Source: Xanthomonas sp. 3793
Lineage (GTDB): Bacteria; Pseudomonadota; Gammaproteobacteria; Xanthomonadales; Xanthomonadaceae
Direction: 5' to 3'
NCBI RefSeq assembly: GCF_024806835.1
Contig: NZ_JANTYU010000006.1
Span: 186,001 to 250,000, forward strand
Length of the DNA stretch: 64,000 nt
The translations under genes were made by a program, and so were the position numbers. The notes under the pieces are model-generated. The model was not told where the DNA came from. It was given only the letters and a program-made list of their open reading frames with translations, and did no database searches. Within the stretch, counting starts at the first letter, position 1, and each line of letters opens with the position of its first letter. Positions 43,634 through 51,333 of the stretch are shown one piece after another.

Positions 43634-46125
43634 GCAAGCACATCCAGCGCCAGGTCGTCGTCCACCTGGGTGGCGTGCCGCAATGGCGCATCCGCATCGA
43701 ACAGCAGCGACAGCACCGTCAACGCCAACGACTTGGGCGACTCGCCCTTGCCTTCCTCATGCGCGGCCAGCACCGGGCCGACGCAGGCCGGGCAGCCGGC
43801 GCTGCAATCGCACCGCCGCACCAGTTCGTCGGCGCGCTGCAGCAGCTCGGCCTGACGCAGCCACAGCGGCTCGCTCAGGCCCACCCCGCCGGGGAAGTTG
43901 TCGTACAGATACACCGTGGGCACGAAGGCCTGCTGCAGTTCCACCGCGTCGTGCTCGCCTTCTTCCACGCCGCGCAGTTGTCCACGCCCGGTCTGGTCGG
44001 CCACCGCAAACCATGCGCCGTCGCCATTGCCCACTGCCTTTTGCAGGTCGCGCGCGTCGGCCATCACTGCCACCGTGGCCACCACGTGCAGCGCATAGGC
44101 CGCACCCAGGAAACCATCCAGCGCATCCTGCTTGGACGCGAACGCCTTGCCCAGGGTGGCCTGCGGCAGCTGCCACCACACCGCAGTGGTGTGCAGTTCC
44201 TGGTCGGGCAGATTCACCGGGCCGTAGCCGATGTTTTCGTGCGTGTAATAGCGGATCTTCTTGTAGCCGGACACGCGCCGCACCACATGCACCTCGCCAT
44301 GGTGCGAATCGCCGCGTCCGGCCATGCCGCCGTCGAAGCGGTCCAGCACCTTCAACTTGGTGTAGTCGATGCTGTCGGTGTAGTAGTCCACATGGGTGCG
44401 CGTGACATAGGCCTTGCGGCCTTCCCAATCCAGCCGCTCCACCTGGTACGGCGTGCTCTGCACCATGTGGATGGCGCCTTCGTACAAGGTCAGCGCCGCG
44501 GCCGAGTAATCCACCTCGGCAATGATCTGCTGTTTGCCATCGCTCTTGTCCACCACCACGAAGTTGCCGTCGGCCACCGAGCGCAGGCTCACCGCATTGG
44601 CCGGGTAGCTGTCGGCGATCCATTCCCAGCGGTCGCCTTCCTGGTGGATCACCTCGCTCTCGGCCAATGCTTCCAGGAACACCAGCGGGTCGATCGGCCC
44701 GAACGGTTCGCTGGCAATGAACGGCAGCTCGAACGCTGCGCAGCGGATGTGGTCGAACAGGATCAGCGGCTGGTCCGGCGCAATGCGTGCGTGCTCGGGC
44801 GAGGCATCGGCAAAGAAATCCGGGTGCCGCACCACGTATTGGTCCAGCGGTTGCGAGCTGGCCACCAGCACGCCCAGCGCCGGCTGCTGGCGCCGCCCGG
44901 CACGGCCGAAGCGCTGCCAGGTGGCCGCCACACTGCCGGGGTAGCCATTGAGGATCACCACGTCCAGCGCGCCGATATCCACGCCCAGCTCCAACGCAGA
45001 GGTGGACACGATGCCGTCGATATTGCCCGCGCGCATCGCGCGCTCCACCTCGCGCCGCTCGGTGGGCAGGTAGCCGCCGCGGTAGGCACGGATCCGCGCC
45101 GGCTTGCGCGGGTCGTGGTCGAAGATGTCCTTCAGATACTTGGTCAGCACTTCCACCATCAGGCGCGTCTGCGCAAACACCAGCGTCTTCAGGCCGCTCT
45201 TGATCGCGATGCGCGCGATGCGGTTGCTCTGCGAGCGTGCGGAGGCGCGCAGGCCGAGATCGGCATTGACCACCGGCGGGTTCCACAGCAACACGTGCTT
45301 GTCGCCGGTGGGCGCGCCGGACTCGGTGATCGCATGCACCTGTTCTTCGATCAAGGCCTGCGCGTGCGCATGCGGGTTGCCGATGGTGGCCGAGCACAGG
45401 ATGAACTGCGGGTTGGCGCCATAGAACGCGCAGATGCGCTTGAGCCGGCGCAGCACGTTGGTGACGTGGCTGCCGAACACGCCGCGATAAGTGTGGATCT
45501 CGTCGATCACCACGTAGCGCAGGTTTTCGAAGAACTGCGCCCACTTGGTGTGATGCGGCAGGATCGCCTGGTGCAGCATGTCCGGGTTGCTCACCACGAT
45601 GTCGCCATGCAGGCGGATCGCCTGGCGCGCATCGCCGGGCGTATCGCCGTCGAAGGTGAAGGCCTTCACCCCCAGTTCGCCGGCGCGGTTCAATTCCAGC
45701 AGCTCGGCCACCTGGTCCTGCGCCAGCGCCTTGGTGGGGAACAGGTACAGCGCCTTGGCACCTGCGGTCATCGCCGCGCTCACCACCGGCAGCGTGTAGC
45801 ACAGCGATTTGCCCGAGGCGGTGGGCGTCACGATCGCCACATGCTCGCCGCGTTGGGTGGCCGCCCAGGCTTGCGCCTGGTGGCTGTAGAGCTGGCCGAT
45901 GCCGCGCGCGCGCAAGGCGTCAGCCAGCGCGGCCGGCACATCGTCCGGAATCGGCGCGTAGCGGCCTTCGCGCCCGGGCAGGGTGAAGCTGCCGGTGATG
46001 CGGTCGTGGTAGCGCCGTTCCAGGCGTTCGGTGAGCAATGCGCCATCGCGGCTGGGCCGGCCATCGGTGGTGGCCAGCGCGCGTTCGGCGGTTTCGGTGC
46101 GGGGAGCGAGGGCAAACGGAGGCAT
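43630..46125 (-). CDS. mrfA: MrfA-like DEAD-box/Lhr-type helicase with C-terminal Cys cluster
   Basis: 831 aa from ATG 46125. An upstream frame start at 46224 adds 33 unlikely residues. Helicase motifs are IVTPTASGKSLCY (Walker A), YVVIDEIHTYRG (motif II, DEIH) and QRFGRAGRRQQ (motif VI). The C-terminus has four cysteines in CDCSAGCPAC, the zinc-binding signature of MrfA/YprA (DUF1998-type) helicases. Gene order helicase then exonuclease with ATGA overlap matches mrfAB, which removes mitomycin C adducts outside the UvrABC pathway in Bacillus. Confidence 0.9.
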   Translation of the reverse strand: MPPFALAPRTETAERALATTDGRPSRDGALLTERLERRYHDRITGSFTLPGREGRYAPIPDDVPAALADALRARGIGQLYSHQAQAWAATQRGEHVAIVTPTASGKSLCYTLPVVSAAMTAGAKALYLFPTKALAQDQVAELLELNRAGELGVKAFTFDGDTPGDARQAIRLHGDIVVSNPDMLHQAILPHHTKWAQFFENLRYVVIDEIHTYRGVFGSHVTNVLRRLKRICAFYGANPQFILCSATIGNPHAHAQALIEEQVHAITESGAPTGDKHVLLWNPPVVNADLGLRASARSQSNRIARIAIKSGLKTLVFAQTRLMVEVLTKYLKDIFDHDPRKPARIRAYRGGYLPTERREVERAMRAGNIDGIVSTSALELGVDIGALDVVILNGYPGSVAATWQRFGRAGRRQQPALGVLVASSQPLDQYVVRHPDFFADASPEHARIAPDQPLILFDHIRCAAFELPFIASEPFGPIDPLVFLEALAESEVIHQEGDRWEWIADSYPANAVSLRSVADGNFVVVDKSDGKQQIIAEVDYSAAALTLYEGAIHMVQSTPYQVERLDWEGRKAYVTRTHVDYYTDSIDYTKLKVLDRFDGGMAGRGDSHHGEVHVVRRVSGYKKIRYYTHENIGYGPVNLPDQELHTTAVWWQLPQATLGKAFASKQDALDGFLGAAYALHVVATVAVMADARDLQKAVGNGDGAWFAVADQTGRGQLRGVEEGEHDAVELQQAFVPTVYLYDNFPGGVGLSEPLWLRQAELLQRADELVRRCDCSAGCPACVGPVLAAHEEGKGESPKSLALTVLSLLFDADAPLRHATQVDDDLALDVLA

Positions 46126-46299
46126 ACGGCGGCTCCCAAAGAGGGGCATGAGACAGGGGAGGTGTCTCAGGGTATGAGACCGGGGCCAAACCGGCGAGCC
46201 TGTGTCACTGAGCGGATTCAGCAAGCCGGGTATTCTGTTGCCCCCGCCGCGTCATCGTTGCCCTGCACGGCGTGGGCTCCCCCACCTTGAAGAACCGCC

Positions 46300-46962
46300 G
46301 TGCCCGTTCCCCCCAGTGTCACCGCTCCACACTACAAGACCCCTGCTGCCCGCCGTGCCGACGTGATCGTGCATGCCGCCGGCCTGTTCCTTGCCATCGT
46401 CGGCGGCGCCTGGATGGTGTGGCGTGCCCACGCCAACCAGACCATGTTGCTGGCCACCTGCGTGTATGCGCTGGGCCTGTTGACCATGTTCGCCTGCTCG
46501 GCGGCCTACAACTTCGCCCCGCCGCTGCGCCAACCGGTGCTGCGCAAGTTCGACCACGCCGGCATCTTCGTGATGATCGCCGGCTCGTACACGCCGTTTT
46601 TTCTGGTCGCGCTCGATGGCAGCTGGCGCTGGGCCATGATCCTGACCGTCTGGAGCGTGGCGTTGTTCGGCGTGTTCGCCAAACTGTGCCTGCCGGGTAT
46701 CGCCAAGGGCTTCTGGGTGGCGATCTACCTGCTGCTGGGTTGGGCCGGGGTCGTGGTGGTCAACCAGATGATCGCCGGCCTGGACAGCGCGGTGCTCTGG
46801 CTCATCGTTGCCGGCGGCGCGTTCTACACGGTGGGCGTGACCTTCTACGTGCGCAAATCCATGGTCTACAACCGCGCCATCTGGCATGCCCACGTGCTGG
46901 GCGGTGCGCTGTCGCACTGGTGTGCGATCTGGCTGTGCCTGCGGCCAATGGGCGAAGTGTGA
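46300..46962 (+). CDS. trhA: TrhA/hemolysin III family membrane protein (PAQR-like)
   Basis: 220 aa from GTG 46300, with seven hydrophobic segments. The family's HAAGLFLAIVGG, ACSAAYNF, KFDHAGIFVMIAGSYTPF and HAHVLGGALSHW motifs are intact. They include the conserved His/Asp metal-site residues of the Hly-III/TrhA (PAQR) superfamily. TrhA helps maintain membrane fluidity. No ATG near this position fits the family better, so a GTG start is used. Confidence 0.9.
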   Translation: MPVPPSVTAPHYKTPAARRADVIVHAAGLFLAIVGGAWMVWRAHANQTMLLATCVYALGLLTMFACSAAYNFAPPLRQPVLRKFDHAGIFVMIAGSYTPFFLVALDGSWRWAMILTVWSVALFGVFAKLCLPGIAKGFWVAIYLLLGWAGVVVVNQMIAGLDSAVLWLIVAGGAFYTVGVTFYVRKSMVYNRAIWHAHVLGGALSHWCAIWLCLRPMGEV

Positions 46963-47007
46963 CGGCGCAGTCTGGCGTCTTCGGGCCGGCCGCTTGCCTC
47001 GCCCGAA

Positions 47008-47025
47008 GTGATACTTTAATGTCAC
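47008..47025 (+). promoter_or_regulatory. possible antitoxin autoregulatory site
   Basis: GTGA and TCAC arms flank an AT-rich centre (ATACTTTAAT) immediately before ATG 47029. It overlaps a likely -10 (TACTTT). Type II antitoxins usually repress their own promoter through such a repeat. The arms are only 4 bp, so this is weak. Confidence 0.25.
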
Positions 47026-47028
47026 TCC

Positions 47029-47286
47029 ATGCGCACCGAACTTGTCACCACGCTCAAGCGTCAGGCTACCGAACTCCTTGCAGCTGCAGAGCGCGACAAA
47101 GAGCCAATCCTGATCACACAGCACGGTTTACCCAGCGCCTATCTGGTGGATGTTGCCAGCTATGAGCGCATGCAGCAGCGCATGGCGCTCCTCGAAGGAA
47201 TCGCCCGTGGGGAAATGGCAGTAGCGGAAGGCCGTACGCTGAGTCACGAACAGGCACAGCACCGCATGGCGCGATGGCTGAAATAA
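47029..47286 (+). CDS. type II antitoxin, Phd/YefM family
   Basis: 85 aa. MRTELVTTLKRQATELLAAAERDKEPILITQHGLPSAYLVDVASYERM is the Phd/YefM N-terminal fold with the G-x-P-x-A-Y-L-V core strand. The C-terminal tail is the toxin-neutralising part. It overlaps the toxin start by 13 nt, the standard coupling of such pairs. It binds its own promoter and neutralises the partner. Confidence 0.88.
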   Translation: MRTELVTTLKRQATELLAAAERDKEPILITQHGLPSAYLVDVASYERMQQRMALLEGIARGEMAVAEGRTLSHEQAQHRMARWLK

Positions 47287-47573
47287 TCTGGTCGGTGCCG
47301 GCGTTGGCTGATTTGGACGCGATTGCCGACTACATCGCCATTGATAACGCGCCCGCTGCAGCGGCACTGGTGAAACGGGTGTTCGCGCACGTTGAGCAAT
47401 TGATCGAACACCCGGACAGCGGAAGCCGGCCACAGGAACTCAAGCGCTCGCGCTACCGCCAGATTGTCGAAGCACCTTGCCGCGTATTCTACCGAGTAGA
47501 TGGCCAGCGCATCGTGGTGGTGCACGTAATGCGGTCGGAGCGCGCGCTTCGCAAGAACCGTCTCCCACGCTAA
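47274..47573 (+). CDS. type II toxin, RelE/ParE family
   Basis: 99 aa. The ParE pattern is intact: ALADLDAIADYIAIDNAPAAAALV, a central HPDSGSRPQEL, and a C-terminal RVFYRVDGQRIVVVHVMRSER. ParE-type toxins target DNA gyrase. RelE-type members cleave mRNA on the ribosome. The ERALRK tail and RxFY arrangement favour ParE but do not prove it. Its stop codon is the first base triplet of a dispersed repeat (47571-47680). Confidence 0.88.
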   Translation: MAEIIWSVPALADLDAIADYIAIDNAPAAAALVKRVFAHVEQLIEHPDSGSRPQELKRSRYRQIVEAPCRVFYRVDGQRIVVVHVMRSERALRKNRLPR

Positions 47574-47680
47574 GAGCGGTCGACAGAACGACTGCCCAGC
47601 CGCCAGGCGCGCGCGGCCGGCGCTCGGTGTGGCTTGGACCACTACGCTCCGGTTTTTGAGTGCGCCGTCCACATCGCTGC
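47571..47680 (+). repeat. dispersed ~110-bp repeat, copy A
   Basis: Starting at the toxin TAA, it shares with 50750-50862 the blocks TAAGAGCGG, CAGGC-GCGCGGCCG, CGGTG-GGC, CTCCGGTT and GCGCCGTCCACA. Both copies begin at the stop codon of the preceding gene. It looks like a family of short gene-end repeats. Confidence 0.7.
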
Positions 47681-47695
47681 GCCTGCGGTCATGCC

Positions 47696-48796
47696 TCACC
47701 GCACAGGCGCCCGCATGCCCATGCCAGACGCAGGCAGTCGCGCTTCCATCGGCGCGCGCCGCTGCACCCACATATCGCCCATCATCCGGTCCAGCCCGCG
47801 GTCAAGGCCGGTGACCATGCCTGCGCCCGGGGTAAAGGTGAGTTCGCCGAAGTACACCTGACCCTGCTGGATATACCAATCCACGCGCACGTAATCGAAG
47901 GCGTTTGCCAGCACCTTGCTCAATTCCAGCGCCTGTTCCAGCAGCGCCGGTGCGCACGGCGGTGAGCGGCCGTCGTCGCGGATGCGGTGGAACGGCGTGT
48001 GCAGGTTGTCGACAAAGAACGTCATCGACAGCTTCGGCGTATCGAAGCGGCCGTAGATCACCTGCAGCACGTAGTGGAACCGGCCATCCGGCTGCCGGAA
48101 CATGTGGAACTTGTAATCCACCGGTACCTGTTGCGCGTCGCCGATGTACTGCTCCACCAGGATGCGTGGCGGGATGTTGTGGTAATGGATCTCGCGCTCC
48201 ATGTCGGAGAAGTCGGTGCGCAGCCAGTGCTTGCACCGCGCCACGATGCGCTGCCGCTGCGCCGCATCCGGCTCATCGCGCACCACCTCCACCATGCTCG
48301 CGCCGTGATTGGCCTTGATCACCGTCTGCGCCCAGCGCGGCAGGCCCAGCAGATCGTCGGGGTTGGCGGTGTCCAGCAGCAGCGGGATCAGATGGGCCGT
48401 GCCGATCCGCGCCGCCACATACGGCCGCACCGTCACCTTGTCCGCCAGGCGCTGATACAGCGGGTAATCGCCGTGCACGCATTTGCGGTACAGCACTTTT
48501 TCGTTGAAGCAGGTGGGGTGGTACAGATTGGGCAGCCGCCCGAAGGTGTTCAGGAAATACAGCCGGTCCTGATGCCGCCAGGGCAGCGTGCGCACCAGGC
48601 AACGCGCACCCTTGCGCAACACGCGTTTGAGGGTAGGCCGGCTTGGTCTGGGGGCGGGCGCCTGCGGCAGGCGCAGCGGGCGGATGTCGCCACACGGTGC
48701 CGCCAGACCGGGGAAAAACGCGGCCCACCCCCGGCCCACCACCGTACCCCGTGCTCCGATCAGTTGCGCCTGCAACCCCATCCCTTGATCGATCAT
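47696..48796 (-). CDS. TupA-like ATP-grasp protein
   Basis: 366 aa from ATG 48796, which is preceded by AGGAGG 6 nt upstream. The pattern VIKANHGASMVEVV, then a PPRILVEQYIGDAQQVPVDYKFHMF and the C-terminal VRVDWYIQQGQVYFGELTFTPGAGM is that of ATPgrasp_TupA proteins (PF14305). These are linked to teichuronic-acid or surface-glycan peptide synthesis in other bacteria. The product likely ligates an amino acid or sugar with ATP. A consensus CRP-type site lies 25 bp upstream of the start. Confidence 0.88.
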   Translation of the reverse strand: MIDQGMGLQAQLIGARGTVVGRGWAAFFPGLAAPCGDIRPLRLPQAPAPRPSRPTLKRVLRKGARCLVRTLPWRHQDRLYFLNTFGRLPNLYHPTCFNEKVLYRKCVHGDYPLYQRLADKVTVRPYVAARIGTAHLIPLLLDTANPDDLLGLPRWAQTVIKANHGASMVEVVRDEPDAAQRQRIVARCKHWLRTDFSDMEREIHYHNIPPRILVEQYIGDAQQVPVDYKFHMFRQPDGRFHYVLQVIYGRFDTPKLSMTFFVDNLHTPFHRIRDDGRSPPCAPALLEQALELSKVLANAFDYVRVDWYIQQGQVYFGELTFTPGAGMVTGLDRGLDRMMGDMWVQRRAPMEARLPASGMGMRAPVR

Positions 48797-48820
48797 GACA
48801 GTTCCCCTCCTGGCAATAAA

Positions 48821-48848
48821 TGTGAATTGCGTCACATAAATATGTGAC
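48821..48848. promoter_or_regulatory. CRP/Clp-type binding site, overlapping double palindrome
   Basis: TGTGA-N6-TCACA (48821-48836) is a perfect CRP consensus. The second half continues as TCACA-N6-TGTGA, and GTCACATA/TATGTGAC (48831-48838 and 48841-48848) is a perfect 8-bp palindrome. It is 25 bp before the TupA-like start. In Xanthomonas the CRP homologue Clp binds such sites, and the position close to the start suits repression or an unusual promoter. Confidence 0.6.
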
Positions 48849-49259
48849 TCGCTGCACGGTATACCTAAGAAGTGAGACGAGGATGGCAAAACGTCTCAAT
48901 CGGCCTGATTGCGCAAAGGGATTGGCGGTTTACGCCTAAAGACACGCCCTCAACCGGGTAACCGGCCGCGACCGTTGTGCATTGCAAAAGCGATTCGGGC
49001 GGGCGGCCCGGTGCCCGGTGTTGAAGGTGTTGGATGGCGTGGGCGCGGGCGGCCAGTGGGCGGGCAGCTGGCGCCACCGCCAAGGTTGAGGTCGCCTACC
49101 CGGGCAAGGCCTCCGCGCGCGCGGTGCCCGCGGTGGTCTGTGCACGCGCAGGCGGGGCGGCAACCGGCTGGCGCTTCACTCAGGCCACGCCCGCCGCAGC
49201 CGTGGACCGTGCGGCGTACGCTATGCCCTCAGCCTCGGGCCGCAGGGAGTCTTTCACCC
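48849..49259. other. intergenic region, no supported gene
   Basis: No coding feature is supported here. A candidate -10 (TATACC on the minus strand near 48860) would serve the TupA-like gene. No repeat or terminator was seen. Confidence 0.4.
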
Positions 49260-49913
49260 ATGACGATCACCATCACTGCGTTCGAGCGCTCGCCCGATGG
49301 CGGCAAGGGCCTGGCCCGCGACACCCGCGTGCGCTGGGCATTGGAAGAAGCGGGCCAGCCCTATCAGGTGCGCCTGCTGCCGTTCGCCGCGCTCAGGCAA
49401 CCGGCGCACCTGGCCCTGCACCCGTTCGGTCAGATCCCCACCTTCGAGCAGGATGGCTTGGCCTTGTTCGAAACCGGCGCCATCGTGCTGCACATCGCCC
49501 AGCGCCATCCCGGCTTGCTGCCGCACGACGACAACGCCCGTGCCCGTGCCACCGCCTGGATGTTTGCCGCGCTCAACACCGTCGAGCCGCCGATGCTGGA
49601 GCTGGGCAACGCCCTGCTGCTGGAAGCGGACAAACCGTGGATGGCAGAGCGCTTGCCGCTGCTGCAAAAACGCATCAACCGCCGTCTGCAGCATTTGAGC
49701 GCCCATCTTGGCGACAGCACCTGGCTGGAAGACGACTTCAGCGCCGGCGACCTGCTGATGATCTCGGTGTTGCTCCGCATCCGGCTCACCGGCCTGCTGG
49801 ACGCGTTCCCGTCACTGCAGGCCTATGTCGCGCGCGGCGAAGCCCGCCCGGCCTATCAACGCGCCTTCGCAGCGCAGTGGGCGATCAACGGCGACGGTGG
49901 CGCACCGGCGTAA
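49260..49913 (+). CDS. glutathione S-transferase family protein
   Basis: 217 aa. The N-terminal thioredoxin-like domain has HPFGQIPTFEQDGLALFETGAIVLHIA, with the cis-Pro and the ES/ET glutathione-binding pair. The helical C-terminal domain follows, ending near YQRAFAAQWAI. It probably conjugates or isomerises small molecules with glutathione. It stands alone, convergent with no neighbour and about 130 bp from the next gene. ATG 49260 gives the standard family start (TITITAFERSPDG). Confidence 0.85.
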   Translation: MTITITAFERSPDGGKGLARDTRVRWALEEAGQPYQVRLLPFAALRQPAHLALHPFGQIPTFEQDGLALFETGAIVLHIAQRHPGLLPHDDNARARATAWMFAALNTVEPPMLELGNALLLEADKPWMAERLPLLQKRINRRLQHLSAHLGDSTWLEDDFSAGDLLMISVLLRIRLTGLLDAFPSLQAYVARGEARPAYQRAFAAQWAINGDGGAPA

Positions 49914-50044
49914 TCGCATGCAGCGCGGCTGCAGCGGTCTTGACCACGCAGCCGCTGCACGCCAAGGTGGGCACGCGTCAGCCAGGCGCAACGGCGGCGA
50001 TGACCGGCAACTGCCGTCGTCACCGCATCCACAAGGAGAGTGAG

Positions 50045-50752
50045 TTGAAACCGACCGGCATGATTTTTGCCGCGATCGTTGCAGTGGCCTTGGCCGGCTG
50101 CGGACGCGCACAGCAACAGACCGATGCCGCAGCAGCAGCCAGTGAGCCCGGCGGCAACGCAGCGGCGGCTCACCGCACCGCCGCATCGAGCGACCCCATG
50201 CCGGCAGCGGTTACCCGTCCAGCGGCAACCGGCGCGGACACAACGCTCTACCTGTGCGAGCGTGGCGCACATGCCTGCCCCATCAGCAGCCCGTTGGTGG
50301 CCAACTCGCAGGCAGAAGCGCAGTGGCTGCTGACCCACGGTTACCCCTCGCAGGCCGAACGCGCGCGACTGGAGCGCATGGACCTGGCCCAGCTCAAGGC
50401 CGAATCGCAGGCGGGCAATCACGCGGCAACGGTGCTCTATGGCAGCAGGACCGCGCTGAGCGGCCGCTTCCATCCGGGCCTGGCGATCCTGAGCAAGGCC
50501 GCAGCCACCGGAAACCTCTACGCCTACTACGGCCTGGCCGAGGTCTACGCCAGCGACACCGAACACAAGAATCTGGTGGATAGCGCGGCGTATCTGCGGC
50601 TGGCCTACCTGCTGGGCGATGGCAAGGCCTCCTCGGCGATCGCCGCGAAGGGGCTGAGCAGCGTCGAAAACGTCGCTGCCGACGAGCGCGCTGCAGGGCT
50701 GTACCAGACCTTCGCCAAGAACCGGCAACCGTCTCCACGGCCGCTGGAGTAA
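50045..50752 (+). CDS. lipoprotein with Sel1-like repeats
   Basis: 235 aa from TTG 50045, chosen because AAGGAG ends 6 nt before it. The ATG at 50060 is an alternative. The signal MIFAAIVAVALAGC is a lipobox (LAGC), so the protein should be a lipoprotein. The C-terminal part has ATGNLYAYYGLAEVYA and YLRLAYLLGDGKAS, which resemble Sel1-like helical repeats. The middle is Ala/Pro/Thr-rich. Its stop codon is the start of dispersed repeat copy B. Function unknown. Confidence 0.75.
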   Translation: MKPTGMIFAAIVAVALAGCGRAQQQTDAAAAASEPGGNAAAAHRTAASSDPMPAAVTRPAATGADTTLYLCERGAHACPISSPLVANSQAEAQWLLTHGYPSQAERARLERMDLAQLKAESQAGNHAATVLYGSRTALSGRFHPGLAILSKAAATGNLYAYYGLAEVYASDTEHKNLVDSAAYLRLAYLLGDGKASSAIAAKGLSSVENVAADERAAGLYQTFAKNRQPSPRPLE

Positions 50753-50862
50753 GAGCGGCCAACAACACGCCTGCGCCGCCGTCAGGCTGGCGCGGCCGAT
50801 GCCCGGTGCGGCATGTGCCACGCCTGCACTCCGGTTCCGAGCGCGCCGTCCACACCCCGCTG
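50750..50862 (+). repeat. dispersed ~110-bp repeat, copy B
   Basis: It starts at the lipoprotein TAA and aligns with copy A (47571-47680) over its full length in conserved blocks. The two differ by scattered substitutions, so they are diverged. The 470 bp to the M13 gene beyond it hold only the inverted repeat at 51114-51151. Confidence 0.7.
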
Positions 50863-51113
50863 ACGACGGCCCGCTACGTGCTGTTAGCCGCCCCAAGCGT
50901 CCCTCGATGCGGGCAGGCTGAGAGACGGGTGTCATCCACCCGGCGAGGGAGACAAGCGGAGCTCTCGCGCTCGCGTTGGTGTGCCTGCCGTGTTCGGACG
51001 ATCAGCGTCCCGCAGTGAGTTGCGGGATCGCAGCAAATGCCCTGGCGCGTTTGCGAAGTGCGGTCCTCCATGTGAACAGGCCAAGAGTCGCATGTTCCGG
51101 TAGCACGCCAGAT

Positions 51114-51151
51114 GCGTTGCGGGCAGCCTGACAAGAGGCTGCCGCCAACGC
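51114..51151. repeat. imperfect inverted repeat in a gene-free interval
   Basis: GCGTTGCGGGCAGCCT and AGGCTGCCGCCAACGC are complementary except at two adjacent positions, around a GACAAG loop. It lies about 180 bp beyond the M13 stop on the minus strand. It lacks a T-run, so a terminator role is doubtful. The rest of 50863-51333 holds no supported gene. Confidence 0.4.
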
Positions 51152-51333
51152 AATCTGCGTGTACGCGGAGACTGCAGGCCTTGCACGCACAGCCGACGCC
51201 TCTGCACGACCTTGGTCTGGGTCGGCCATCTGGATCGGGGCTTGGCCGCGACCATCCTGATCATTAGCCTGCCCTGCGGACTGTCCACGCACCACCGCGG
51301 CCTGCGCGCCCGCCACACCGCCGAACGTCCGCC

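Noticed and set aside
43387-46290. 967-codon frame on the plus strand
   Set aside because: Antisense to MrfA, whose helicase motifs are intact. High His/Gln/Arg content is typical of a shadow frame.
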